DNA of 64,000 nt from Malurus cyaneus samueli (GCA_009741485.1 VKON01002321.1:550591-614590), one strand, 5' to 3'. Numbered from the stretch's first letter, positions 9,703 through 20,807 are shown. Notes: generated by a model from the sequence alone, not told the origin. Numbers and translations are program-made.

Positions 9703-12496
9703 CTGAAATAAGCAGGGAGACAATCTGGAGGCAGACACCGTCATCAGTCCGAGCATCACTGCGAGAAACCCAGTTTTGCTGTTTTGTTGCATTGTAGACG
9801 GCCAGCCAGGAACCAAAACCACGGAGCCAGCAGTGTCCTATTAATAGATCCCTGCATGACTCAGATGGCCGAGTGAGTGACTTGCAATAGCTGCAGATCG
9901 AAGATGCCTACTCAGAAATGATGATTTTGCAGATAAACAGCCAGAACGTCGGAGGGAAGCACGAAGCAATTTGTGGGCAAACGGAAAAAGGAAGGAATGA
10001 GCGCGATCAATGGGGCATTAATCCCCAGCAACATTATTCACCTGGACTGTCAAAGGAAGGAGCAAGGTTGTTAAAGGAGCAGGGAGAGGGACAGGGATGA
10101 AGGAGACAGGGAGGGCTTTAAAGGAAAGCTGCATCAGAAAATCTCCCCAGACTGAATCACAAAGTGCTGCAGGAAAATATTCCAGCTGCTTGGATTGAGA
10201 GGAAGGAGAGGCTCAAAGGCTGTGTCACACTGAAGGGTGATAAAATAGGGTCCTGCCACCCAGAGTACCTTCATTTTGTGTTGGTCCTCTGCCCAGCACT
10301 CTGTCCTTAAGGAGGGAACAGCCCCTTCCAAGGGGTCACTCATCCCATATCCTCAGACATACTCTCTTCCCATGAGATGGACCACTGTGCCTATCCATCC
10401 TGCATTCCAGAAAGTTCACCAGCTGCAGGAAAAGCCACCCTTAAAAAAACTGAGCTTTCCACGCTCCCAGGCGTCTCCTCACTTCCCACCACAGCCTTGA
10501 TCCCCAAAACTGCCTCCATCTCCCCATGAGCTAGCCAACCTCAACACTGCTGTCCTGGATATGGCTCCTCTTGGTGTGTTTGTTTGAGTCCCTGATTGGA
10601 TTGATTACTAAAAACCACGTGCTCTGCACTGGGTTGCTGTACGAGGCCATTACTCAACAAGAACATCCATAAAAATCTTCCCCCCTTCGTAGCATTAAAT
10701 CAAAGTGTAAGAATCGATGATTATTGACTAATCTCGGCGTGGCTCTTTAGACATAAACCTCACCAAAATCCTTGAAATCGCTGACCTGTTTTGTTCTAAA
10801 CCGAGGAGGTCACATTTCTGCCTCCTCCTCCGTCATTCTTCTTGGCACCACCCCCAGAGCAATCCGGGGAGCCTGTAAATCAGAGACTTTTGCAGAGATG
10901 CTTCCAGAGCAATAGGAGAGCCACAAAACACAGCCCCAGAATCACAATTTAAACCCAAAGGTAAAGGCTGTCCACTCCTCCCAGCAGCTCACAAGTGTCA
11001 ATTTAGGTTGTGTCCTCTCTCTGCATCCTTCTATTATTCTGTCTGGCTCCACCTCCAACATCCAAGCTCACTGACAGGTGTTTCCTTCCTCCATGCAGCT
11101 CCAGCCTGTCCTCATTTCCCAAACCAAGAACTGAGCCAGCAGCAAAATCGGCCCAGGGTCACAGATTGTGCTGGGTAGTGCCAGAAACACTGCCCAGCTT
11201 TCTCCTTCCAAAGTCACTTCAAAACAGCCCCCGGCCTAAGATTCCTCTTTGAGGTGGTTTTTGCACAGTCCACAGAGGAAAAAACCCTTCCACCTTCAAA
11301 AGTAACTCCTTAACAGCAATAGCCTGATATCTTACCACCGGGTCACGACACCTCTGCCCTGGAGATGAATAGCTGGGTTGCCTGCGGAGCAGCATGCCCA
11401 AAAGCGAGCACTCACCTCCTGGCTTCATGAATTCCCATCAGGAACCGCACGACACAACACCCCTACACATGCTGCAAGGTCAAAAACCACAAATGAGCTT
11501 TCCAGCCCCTGCCCTGACTCTTTTCTCTGCTCTCACAGAGGCCACAAGGCTGCTTCTCGACCTGGGGCCTGCTGAGCAAAGGGCTGCTGCCAAAACTAAA
11601 AAAAAATGCAGCAACTGTGTTAAGCTGGCAACTGCTCTCACGCTGGCATCAGCCTAATGTGGGTCTTTTATGGCAATTTGCATAGCATTACCCAAAAAGA
11701 ATTTTCTCCTCAGTTTACAAATGCACTATAAAGTCCTTGTGTCCCTTCCCCTGGCTATTAAAAAACGTTTTCACTCGAAAACCATTAACCAGCGGGCCTG
11801 TGGTGGAGATCCATCTCCTTCAAGGAACCCGATTTTGGTCTGATCCCTTCAGCCATCCATTTTCCCAGACATTCATTAGAAGCTAATTTACCCTCCATAT
11901 GCCTCCAATATTTGTCATTCGGTTGTTCCGCTATCTCCGCCCCAGGCAAAAACACACAGCGTGAGGCACAGCGAACGGCTCAGCTTTCTCCTTGAAATTG
12001 CCAGGAAGGAATCTCAGGTCAGAGAAGGGGAAAAAGTGATTCCCAGGCAGAAAACCGGGCAGACGTGCAGGTTTGGATTGCAGAGGGAAGGAGAGTTCCA
12101 AACTGGAGCAGGGTGCTGTGTCACATTATAGGGTGCAAAATAGGTCCCTGCCACCCAGGTAGCTGGTTATGGGGTGTCTCTCTGCCAGCACCTCTGGCCC
12201 ATGAGGAGGAAACAGCCCCTTCCATGGGTCACTCATCCCATCTCCCTTGTTTCCCATGGGATGACCACTGTGCCTACCCAGCCTGCATTCCCAAAGTTCA
12301 CCAGCTGAAGGAAAGCCATCCCTTAAAAACCGAGCTTTCCTCTCCCAGGCTGTCTCCTCACTCCACATAGCCTTGATCCCCAAAACTGTGCCTCCATCTT
12401 CCTGTGAGCTGAGCCAACCTCAGCATCTTCTGGTGTTCACCCTTGCACCTGTGGCCGGAGGTTTCTGTGCCCACACCCCGGGAGGGCACGGCTCAC
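9703..12496 (-). other. GRIK4: Second copy of the intron between S2-end and M4 exons
   Basis: Same content as 494-3405 with scattered indels. It carries second-copy versions of the internal direct repeats near 10170-10560 and 12060-12430. Nothing new is seen. Confidence 0.8.
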
Positions 12497-12622
12497 CTTT
12501 GGCTCGGTGATCCTCCTCCTTGGCACTTCCCTCCTTCCCACCACTTGCGCTTCAGGATTCCAGCGGTTGTTCTTCCTGCAGCTGAGGAATGGCCAGGTCG
12601 AACTCGTCGCGCGACACGGAGC
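12497..12622 (-). pseudogene. GRIK4: Frameshifted duplicate of the end-of-S2 exon (second copy)
   Basis: This segment matches 3406-3534 with a net loss of 3 nt. Single bases are lost or gained near GGGACAC (now GGCAC), in the stretch for EILKRK, and in the LQLQEN codons; GCGGAACACG reads GCGCGACACG. The frame is broken between lesions. The CAT microsatellite that follows the exon in the intact copy is also present here (from 12664) but with a different length and interruptions. Confidence 0.85.
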
Positions 12623-12663
12623 CTGCAACGCGAGAGGACGTGGTAGACCCCGCCTTCCTACCC

Positions 12664-12686
12664 CTCCATCATCAATCATCATACCA

Positions 12687-12720
<34 letters not shown>

Positions 12721-12853
12721 CCATCACCATCATCATCATCATCATCATCCTCACCATCATCATCACCATCATCAATCATCATCATCATCATCATCATTCA
12801 TCATCACCATCATCATCATCATTCATCACCACCATCTCATCATCATTCATCCA
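12664..12853. repeat. CAT/ATC microsatellite, second copy
   Basis: This corresponds to 3579-3775 in the second large copy. It is of similar length but with a different start (CATCAATCATCATACC) and different interruptions, either read noise or allelic variation. Confidence 0.92.
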
Positions 12854-13990
12854 TCCTCCCCACACCCCAGCGTGCCCAGCTACCACAGGCTCCTCTCTGC
12901 GTGGTTTGGAGGGGGGGCAGCCCATGTGAAGCCATGGAAAGCCGCAGCCTTCCCGCTGGGAATGTCCCCTCTTAGTGTCACTTGCAAAGTGACTTTGCCC
13001 GGCCACCAGGACCACACAGGACACTGGAGGAGGTCCATGGCAAGGGGAGCTTTTGGCTTTTGAATGAGCATTGAGAATCACTGCTCCTGCAGACCTTGGG
13101 GTCCCTCTCTCGTCATTCCAACTCCAACTCAACCTTCCCCTAAACGCTCCTTCCCTCCAGTAGTCATGGATAGAATATCTGTGTTGGAAGGACCTCAAGG
13201 ATCATGGAATCCCCAAATGCCGTGGTGGAGAACTCAGTCCTGTGCTGGGATGAGATCTGCTGCAGTCCTATGTGCTACCAACCATCCTCGTCTGCCACCA
13301 GAGAGGCCTTGTCTGGTACAAGAAATCTTGTCTGGTACAGAAAATCCTTGTCTCCCAGCAGAATCCCGAGGAAGGGCCGTGGAAAGACAGAGCTTCTCCC
13401 AGTAACTCTGACACTATTGTCCCAGCCACAGCTTTCTGCTCTCTTATCTGCTACGGTTTCACTGTTTAACAAGACAAGTCAGAACAAATTTAGCCCTGAA
13501 GGGAAGGATTTTGTACTCACTTTGATCAGGTGCTGTGACTTTACAGCTTACCCCCATGTTCTCTAAACTGGAGGGCTGTTTGTGTGACGGAGCCTTATAT
13601 AATCCACCTCAACTAAATGCTGGGGCTCAAAGTCGAGACAAGGCATCCAGGCCGTCCAAAAGATCGTTTTGGAATAACAACAACAACTAAATCCCTTTTA
13701 GCTCATGTTCTCTTGTGAGCTCTCTGCATTTGAAAGACCTGAGCTCCCTGCATTTGTTCAATGAGGAGCTGGATCGGTCCCAGAATCGCCCAACTCTCTG
13801 CCCGGAGTTCTGAGAACAACCAACTGTTCTAAAAAAACTACCAGAGCTGTGCAACAGCGTTACTTTGACATCACTTCTGGATTGAAACAAGGAGCACAGA
13901 ACGATGCACAAAAACAAAGAGCAGATAGGCAGAAAACAAGCAGCAATTCTGAGACATCTTCACATGAACATTGAAAGAGCCGCGGTCGCG

Positions 13991-14401
13991 TCTCACATGG
14001 CTCTGGACAGAGCAGGACCTCGCACCTGGCTCTGGACCAGCAGGGTCTCACACATCTGCTTGGACCAGCAACCTCCACATCTGGCCTGACCAGAGCAGGT
14101 CTCACACATGTGGCTCTGGACCAGAGCGACTCGCACATCTGGCTCTGGACCAGAGCAGGGTCTCACAATCTGCTCTGACCAGACAGGTTCAACATGCCAC
14201 CGAGGGGTCTCACACATGGTCTGCAGGCGGCTCGCAGCATCGGTCTGGACCAGAGCAGGGTCTCACACATCTGGCTCTGACCAGAGCAGACCTCGCACAT
14301 CTGGCTCAGGAACCAGAGCAGGGTCTCACACGTGGCTCTGGACCAGAGCAGGACCTCGCACATCTGGCTCTGGCCAGAGCAGGGTCTCACACATCTGGCT
14401 G
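13991..14401. repeat. 32-bp minisatellite, about 13 copies (second copy)
   Basis: This is the same unit as 4931-5070 but about 411 bp long and with many small defects, including variants reading CAGGACCTCGCACATCTGGC that are not present in the first copy. The tripled length and new unit variants are more than random single-base errors would give, pointing to a real allele-length difference. Confidence 0.9.
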
Positions 14402-14544
14402 TGAGCGTGGCAACACGTAAGGAACAAAAAGGACCCTGGGCAGAGCCGTGAATGCAACGTTGGCTTTCAGAGCCGCGCAGCCTTGGAACGCTCCGGTCCT
14501 CTGCCGACAGCTGAGAAGGACTAGAATTGTTCTTCACTGCCTAC

Positions 14545-14766
14545 CGACGGGCATGCCAATCCCGTACCTTGGTGTCCAGAAGGCCCCCCGACCTGCGTGA
14601 GGTTGCAATCGGCTGCCGATAATACTCGTTCATGGTGGACTCCAGCAGGAAGGCGTAGTTGGAGTTCAGCACGCGCGCGATCCCTTCCTCCGGCTCTTCA
14701 CGAAGACGCTGGGCTGCTTGGAGTACATGTAATTCCACATCCGCTGGTACGTCTGTAGCGGGAGTT
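14545..14766 (-). pseudogene. GRIK4: Frameshifted duplicate of the S2 exon (second copy)
   Basis: This segment matches 5219-5444 but is 222 nt instead of 226. Visible lesions on the plus strand are GTAGCCCTTGG reduced to GTACCTTGG, a C gained in the run before GACCTGCG, CAATTGCG changed to CAATCG, CCGTGCTC reduced to CCGGCTC, and CTGGTAGCG reduced to CTGTAGCG. The splice sites match those of the intact copy. Reading frames of up to about 40 codons survive between lesions. Confidence 0.87.
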
Positions 14767-16683
14767 CTGGAAAGGAGAAAGAGGCGGCCACAGTCAGGAG
14801 AGGAGTTTGGGGTAAATTAGACCTTCAAAATTAAACCCCCAAATCAGGCATCGCTGTGAGAACGCCACAGCGGAGAAAGAAATCAAATCAGATTTCAGAA
14901 TTTGGTGCCTTCGTTTCTATTACTCAAAGAGGCCCAAATATGTTGGGATTTGTTGGCAAAGCTGGCATGAAATGCCCCAATTCTAACAGGGTCTGGCAAA
15001 AACTCTTTTGTGTAAATTTGATTTTTTAAAAAAATCATAGTTTTGGTAACATGTATCAAAAACACACAAAAAAAAGCCAGAAGAAATAGCTGGTGCTTGG
15101 CTGATTGAAACCTCTGGTGCTCCCTGCACAGTTCACACCCTGCTAACCATCCCTCTAACGTTGTCCCAACAGATCTTCAATGTCAGAGCCAGACTCCAAA
15201 CACCCTGAGGACAGCACTGAGGGCTGGCAGCAGCACCAAAGCTCTCTGAAGCTCGTTGCTCACAAATTTTCTTCAAAAAATAATCCAGATTTTGGTTGCC
15301 CCCTTGTGAAGTGAATTAAAGCACCTGCTGAAAAGAACTGTGGTTTTTTTTTCCAGTGATACAATGAACTAAAGCTCAGCCAGCCCCAAATCCTCAGAGT
15401 TTGCTGGTGGCTGAACCACCTTGGTCAGATGAAAAGAAAGCTGAGAATGATTAATCTCTCCTGCCTGCGCTGAGCAAGGAGTGAAACCTGCTCCACAGGG
15501 CTGAATACAAACAATCCTGCCTCTACACGAGATTTTCACACTGTCAGGGCCTCGTTTCTCTTGGCTGGTGAGTGATGCTGGAGAGCCTCGGGGAACTGCT
15601 GCTGACCCAGTTCCTGTCCTTTCTGTCCAGCTCTGTCCTCTGGGTGCAAACGCTTGGCAGGAGACAGATGAGCAGGCGGGTGTTTGTTCCCGATTCAGCT
15701 GTGTTTTTAAACCCCAAACCGTTGTGTCAGTGCCAGGGGCACTGCCAGGACAGGGGATGGGACAAGGAGGGACAAACATCTCACGAAGCTGGGCAGGGAG
15801 GGGTGATGCAGGCAGACTGTTATCCATCACAGCTTCAACCTCCCCGTCCTTACACCGGGGGCAAAATGATCCCAACACAGCTTAAAGCACCAAAAATGGG
15901 ACAAAACCATCTTTTCCTGATTTCCTCTCTGATCCCAAGGACTCCAGTACACGCCAGGCAGTGCAGGACACGGCCAGGGGTTAAACTTGAAAGCCTTGCT
16001 TAAGAGACCCCCTCGTGTACAACCACCTTACTCACTCAGGCTCTGCTCAGCCCATTTTAGATGTAAAGTTTGGCTTAAAAGTAGCTCTTTTCCAAACCCT
16101 GCAGAGCTTAAAGTTGGTTTGAAAAGCTCAGGCTCGCTCCAGAGATTCCCAGCCTTCCAAATTCAGTTCAGGCTCAGAGTGGGGGAAAAAATGAGAACAA
16201 GCTTTCTCTCCTTTCGGAATTTCAACAAGTAATAAATAAATAATCCTCAAGCAGTTCTCAGTGCTTCAGAGCTCTGCAGAAAAGATTCACTCCTTGATTT
16301 CCCTCCTGAGCAGAGCTGGGAAGATAAAAATTAAACTGGGCTAAACTTTGCATACACTCAATTTATTTATTTTCAATGCCCCTGACCTCACCCAGGCTCC
16401 AGCATTTTGACTTCTGACCTGCCTGAGCTCTGCAAATGTTCTTTGTTTACCTCACACTGAAAGACTCTCAAATAAAAGCTAAAATCACGTTGAAAAAATG
16501 TGATTTCCATGTCCATTTCTTCCCTGCCCTCCACCATTCATCACCCACTGTGGGTCCTGTGGAGGACTCTCTCAGAGGTGCCAGAAATTGGGGTGACACG
16601 GGCACACAGGCTGGGGGACACCAAATTTAGATGAGGGGTCCCTGTGCATCCCTGCCCCCTAGGAGCCAAAGAACAGGGTTTAC
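14767..16683 (-). other. GRIK4: Second copy of the intron between M3 and S2 exons
   Basis: Same content as 5445-7388 with small indels. The CTCF-like motif beside the M3 donor is partly changed (GCCCCCTAGGAG in place of GCCCCCTAGGCAG). Confidence 0.8.
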
Positions 16684-16846
16684 TTGGAAGAAGGTCATGC
16701 TGGAGCCGCCGTGGATGGGCCGTACTCGATGGTGGTCTGGTCAGCCAGGTCATCCACGGACTCGATGGGAACGTCCATCCTCTGCACGGTCAGAACGCTG
16801 CCAGGTGGCCGTGTAGGAGGAGATGATGATCAAGGTGAATGCCCAC
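16684..16846 (-). pseudogene. GRIK4: Frameshifted duplicate of the M3 exon (second copy)
   Basis: This segment matches 7389-7554 with three single-base losses: in ATGGTGCCG (now ATGGGCCG), in TCAGGAACG (now TCAGAACG), and in CAGGTTGGCC (now CAGGTGGCC), read on the plus strand. The net change is 3 nt, but the frame is wrong between the lesions, destroying M3 and the S2 contact segment. Acceptor and donor are intact. All three losses remove one base from a doublet or a short ambiguous run, the usual error type of raw long reads. Confidence 0.87.
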
Positions 16847-17304
16847 CTAGGGTGAGGGAAGAGAGGATGAGGTTTTCCCTCAGGAAATCTGCTCTCCATC
16901 CCCGCCTTCACCACTCAGAATCCAGAATCACTGCGATTGGAAAATCCCTCTGAAAACTATCATCCCCATGCTGTCACCTGGACAAACAAAAACCACACCC
17001 AGCCATCCTCAAACATGTTCCCATAGCTCACAGAATCTTTTATTTTCCATCCCAAATCACAAAATCAGTCCTGGCATCCCCAGAACATCTCCACAGTTCC
17101 CCTTTAACATGGAAGCTTCCCACGAGTCCCAGCTCTTGAAATCCTTTTTTTTTTCCCCTTTCCAGTTCACACCAGCACTTTAAATTCCATTTCCACTCCC
17201 TGGGCACCCCCTTCCATCATCCAACAACCCATTTCCATGAAGAAATTCCTCCTCACCTCCACGTAGCCCAGAGGAACATTCCAGAAGGAAGGGAAGGAGT
17301 TTAC
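16847..17304 (-). other. GRIK4: Second copy of the intron between pore-loop and M3 exons
   Basis: Same content as 7555-8029, including the CR1-like end near 16915-16965. No additional feature. Confidence 0.75.
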
Positions 17305-17472
17305 CAGACTCCGCTGACACAGCGTGGAGCGCCTGGGGAGCGATGGTGGAGCCCTGCTGCATGAACCCCCCACAGGGAACCACAGAGAGTTCCCCAGGGA
17401 ATATTGGTTCACCAGGAGATGCGATCGACCTTGGAGCAGGGGTGAGGGCTGTACCACTCGTAGGGTGTCAAC
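17305..17472 (-). pseudogene. GRIK4: Frameshifted duplicate of the pore-loop exon (second copy)
   Basis: This segment matches 8030-8203 over its whole length but is 168 nt instead of 174. Differences include loss of bases in the stretch coding for STRCVSG, one missing G in the VGGF codons, and a scrambled CGATCGCA where the intact copy has CGATGCAA. The reading frame breaks several times inside 56 codons, while splice sites are preserved. A single mutational event or relaxed selection would not produce evenly scattered single-base losses in exon and intron alike, so this looks like unpolished read sequence from the same locus. Confidence 0.85.
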
Positions 17473-18437
17473 CTGAAGGATGAGAAATGGGAGCTCAGGG
17501 ATTTGCTGGGAAATGGGACACTTGAAAAAAAAAATAAATTAAAAAAAAAAAAAAAAAAAAAAAACACAAAAGAGAGAAGAGCTGTGAAGCTGCAGCTCTC
17601 CTGGAGGCAGAGTTTTCTGAGGAGGAAACACTTGCTGTCAGTTGACCCAGGGCTCAGAGCTGTGTGAAATGTTTGCTCCGAGTCAGGAGCCAAGGCTTTC
17701 TTGCAAGGATTGCAAAAAAAAAAACTTTGAGAGGCTCTGCCCTGGGTGGTTCTTGTGCGTCCTGCGGCATTTCTGCAAATCCACACCACAGCAGCAGCTC
17801 CAGATGTGCAGGGACTGGATGGGAAATGGAAATCAAACTTCTTCAGCTGTGTTCTCTGCCAGAGAACGAGCATTGATGGGAAAAAGTGGAGAGTGTGAGG
17901 CCTGGCTGTTTAAAACATCAAGAAAAACTGTTTGGTGAAATAGTGGCTCTGAGACGGGTCTGGAGAAGAGTGCTGTGTTTGAAAGCATCCCATCCTTCAG
18001 GGACAGGAGAGAGGTGGGAATGTGCAATATCTGTCATCATCATGGCTGTCCCTTTCTTCCCTTTTGGTTGCTAAGAAAATTTCCAAATTCCTGTGCTGCG
18101 CTTCGCCGTCCTGTTCTGGCTGAGAAAGCTGGGCCTGGGAGGGTCATTGCTGCTGCCAAAACAGCTGCAGGGCTCTGCCAGCTCACATAGTATTTAGCCA
18201 GAATGAGGGGTTTATTTTGTCCCTGCATGGCCTCTCTGGCTGTGGGCCAGGGAAGCAGGAGGAGGAGGAGAGAGTTATTCCGCAGAATTTCCATGGTGGA
18301 TCAAGCACTGGCGCAAACCCAGTGCTCTGGGAAGGTCTGCAATTCCAGGGTCAGCAGCTCCTTTCTGAGCAAGGGAGCAGCAGCTGAGCTCTCTGTGTGC
18401 TGGAGAACTGGGAAAGGCACCTTTTGATGGAGGATCA

Positions 18438-19330
18438 TCTTCTCCAAAACCTTCTCCAACCGTCTCAAACCTTCTCCAAACCTTCTCCAGAAACTTTCTC
18501 AAACCTTTTCCAAACCTTTTCAAAACCTTTCCAAAACCTCTTTCCCCATCCCCATGAAGCTCTGGCACCAGCTGCACCCAGCACATCCTGAACTGGGCGA
18601 TGATGCCCCTGCCAGCTGTGCCATGCCCACCTCCCTGCTCGGGACGAGGGCACAAAAACATCTCCAGGAGCATTTAAAACCTTCTCCAAAACCTTCTCCA
18701 AAACCTTCCCAAAACTGTCTCCAAAATCTTCTCCAAAACCTTCTGCAACAACTTCTCCAAAACCTTCTCAAAACCTTCTCCAAAAAATTCTCCAAAAACT
18801 TCTCCAAAATCTTCTCAAAATATCCTCAAAACCTTCTCCAAAAACCTTCTCCAAAAATTCTCCAAAACCTTCTCCAAAACCTTCTTTCCCCGTCCCCATG
18901 AAGCTCTGGGCACCAGCTGCAGCCCAGCACATCCTGAACCAGGGCACAATGCCCCTGCAGCTGTGCCATGCCTCCCCTCCCCTGCTCGGACAGGGGCACA
19001 AAAAACATCTCCAGGAGCATATTTTAAAACCTCTCCAAAACCTTCCTAAAAAACTGTCTCCAAATTCCCAAAACCTTCTGCAACACCTTCCAAAACTTTC
19101 GTTCAAAACCTCTCCAAACCTCTCTAAAAAATCTCCAAAACCTTCTCCACTTCCCAAACTTCTCCAAATTTCTCCAAAACATTCTCCGAAAATTTCTCCA
19201 AAAACCTTCTCCAAAACCTTCTTTCCCCTCCCCATGAGCTCTGGGCACCAGCTGCACCCAGCACATCCTGACTGGGGCACGATGCCCCTCGCCAGCTGTG
19301 CCATGCCCATCCCAGCTCGGGGACACGGTG
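18438..19330. repeat. Composite 12-bp minisatellite, three spacer units, beside the M1 exon
   Basis: The same composite as 9183-9511, with spacers starting near 18541, 18888 and 19222, that is a higher-order period of about 340 bp. The 12-bp runs between them contain variants such as AAAAATTCTCC and CTGTCTCCAAA. It ends about 160 bp before the M1 exon and is the most complex part of the window after the palindrome. Confidence 0.92.
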
Positions 19331-19453
19331 ACAACCCCTCAATCCTCAGCTGGCAGAAGGTTGGCACGCTTCTTCCCGACCCACCCCGGTGACCTGGGGG
19401 TGAAGGCTGTCCCCGTGTCCCCCTGGGCGCCTCCTGTCCGCGGGGCCGCCGTG

Positions 19454-19468
19454 ACACTAGGTGGCACC
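19454..19468 (+). promoter_or_regulatory. CTCF-like motif beside the M1 exon
   Basis: ACACTAGGTGGCACC matches the CTCF core consensus (CCASYAGRKGGCRSY) at 14 of 15 positions. It sits 26 bp past the M1 donor in a CpG-rich patch. CTCF bound just downstream of an exon is known in other genes to slow polymerase and favour exon inclusion; whether it does so here is inference. Confidence 0.5.
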
Positions 19469-19493
19469 GCGAGGAAGGGAAAGGCGACATTAC

Positions 19494-19603
19494 CGAGCCA
19501 CCAGGAAGAGGACACAGCTGACGGCCAGGTAGGCGAGCAGCATGAAGAGCCAGACTCCCGGAGAAAAGGGGTCCAGGAAGGAGAAATAGCCCGGTCTGCG
19601 GCC
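19494..19603 (-). CDS. GRIK4: GRIK4 M1 transmembrane exon, 110 bp
   Basis: This exon encodes [16 protein letters not shown] followed by the first membrane span ([20 protein letters not shown]) and ends inside an arginine codon (CG|G), that is phase 2 at its 3' end. The acceptor TTTTTTCCCTCCCCAG is preceded by about 600 bp of nearly pure pyrimidine on the coding strand. The donor GTAATG is weaker than the others. A CTCF-like motif (19454-19468) lies 26 bp past the donor. The following exon is met first as a broken copy at 17305-17472 and then as an intact copy at 8030-8203. Confidence 0.97.
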
Positions 19604-19605
19604 CT

Positions 19606-20226
19606 GGGGAGGGAAAAAAGGAAGGAGTTGGAGCTGGTGGGGTTTGGAGGGGTGAAATTGTTCGAAAGGAGGGAGGGGACACACCTGGACTGGGGGAATG
19701 AAGAAATGGGAAATGGATGAAAGAGGAAAAGAGGAGAAAGGGGAGAAGGAGAATCGGAGAATTGGGAGAAAGGGGGAGAAATGGGAGAAGGGGGAAAAAA
19801 ATGGGAGAAAAGGGATAAAAAATGAAAGGGAGAAAGGGAGAAGGGAAAATGGAGAAGCGGGATAGATAATGGGAGAAGAAGGAGAATTGGGAGAAAGGGG
19901 GAGAAAGAAGAGAAAGGGAACAAAGGGGAGAAATGTGAGGGAAAAGGGTTGAAGAAAGGGGAAATAGGGAAAAAAATGAGAGATGGGAAAAATGGAGAAG
20001 AGGAGTAAATGGGACAGGGAATAAATGGGGGAGGAAATGGGACAGGGAATAAAAGTGCAGAAGAGGTAAGGGGACAGAAAGGGAGAATAGTGGGAGAAGG
20101 GGGAGTAATAATGATGAGAGGGAAATTGAATGAAAAAATAATAACAGGTAGAAGTGGATAGAAGATGAGGAGAAGAACAGGAATAAGGGGGTGGTGAGAA
20201 GGGGATAAATAGAGAAGATAAAATAA
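19606..20226. repeat. Polypurine tract (polypyrimidine on the coding strand)
   Basis: About 600 bp of almost only G and A with interspersed T, built from variants of GGGAGAAATGGGAGAAGG. On the GRIK4 coding strand it is a very long pyrimidine tract ending at the M1 acceptor. Such tracts can form triplex DNA and bind polypyrimidine-tract binding proteins. The long open frames across it are compositional artefacts. Confidence 0.93.
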
Positions 20227-20782
20227 AATATGATATAAAAATAAATAAAGCAATATAAACCATGGCTTGAAAAGCCTTGCAGGGCAAACAACCGACAGCC
20301 AACCCAACAAATGATCTGAGTCCTGCAGATCTCCGCACTGGATTCATCCTTTAAATCGGTTTTTTTGCCCATTTTTGTTCCTCCACACAAAAGAAGCAGT
20401 AGATTACGAAAAAAATGAGGCAATCACAGCATTCTGCCCCCTCCCTGGAAGGATTTGCTGCATCCTTCACCCCTGAATGTGGTCCCCCCATCCCTGTTCA
20501 CCCCACACTTAAAGGGGCTCCCCTGGAGCACACCTGAGCTCACAGGTGGGTGGGGAATTTATTTGTGCAGAAAAAGGAAAGGGAAAAAAAAGAATGTTTT
20601 TCTAAAACTTGCTGTTTTCTTCATTCAGCCTTGAAATGTTTCTTCTTCTACAAAAACCCCAATAAAATTATTACTTTTATCTCAGGAGAACAGGATATTT
20701 TTATCTCGGGATGCGTCAGAATTTCCTGTTTTTTTTTCTCTCACCAAAAACCACCTTTCCTTGAAAAAAAAATGAGGCCTCA

Positions 20783-20807
20783 NNNNNNNNNNNNNNNNNN
20801 NNNNNNN
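20783..20807. other. Assembly gap, 25 N
   Basis: A run of 25 unknown bases, probably a placeholder of arbitrary length. Sequence on its left is clean; sequence on its right is GC-rich and then error-rich. Confidence 0.99.

Larger units (their letters stand above)
12623..14544 (-). other. GRIK4: Second copy of the intron between S2 and S2-end exons
   Basis: Same content as 3535-5218. It is about 240 bp longer, mostly because the 32-bp minisatellite is expanded (13991-14401). Confidence 0.8.
9527..18746. repeat. 9.2-kb direct duplication, second copy (indel-rich)
   Basis: This is a near-identical copy of 312-9511 with indels at intervals of tens of bases, in exons and introns alike, mostly removing one base from short runs. 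It starts inside the intron below the M4 exon right after a 12-bp minisatellite (9441-9511) and ends in the same minisatellite near 18746. Only this copy is contiguous with the M1 exon at 19494-19603. The pattern fits a falsely retained second haplotype or an unpolished contig end. Confidence 0.9.
17473..19493 (-). other. GRIK4: GRIK4 intron between M1 and pore-loop exons as assembled
   Basis: The lower part repeats 8204-9180, including a longer A-rich patch at 17525-17565. The upper part holds the three-unit composite minisatellite. The last 130 bp before the M1 exon (19370-19493) are GC- and CpG-rich and contain a CTCF-like motif. True length is uncertain because the minisatellite is where the copies were joined. 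Confidence 0.75.

Noticed and set aside
8953..9822. 289-residue frame with a KVLEKVLEK repeat, looking like a coiled coil
   Set aside because: Product of the 12-bp minisatellite, crossing the misassembly junction. Unit length divisible by three keeps it open by chance.
4931..14401. Regular repeats resembling a CRISPR array
   Set aside because: Units are contiguous 32-bp repeats without spacers, in an animal intron.
9589..17472. Second exon set as a true GRIK4 paralogue or alternative exon cassette
   Set aside because: All five exons are frameshifted by scattered small indels while introns are equally affected and otherwise near-identical; no sign of selection for an alternative cassette.
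18768..20423. 551-residue open frame on the minus strand
   Set aside because: It runs through the pyrimidine tract and the composite minisatellite and only includes the real M1 exon by reading through its splice sites. Composition (Ser, Phe, Pro, Leu) reflects the tract.
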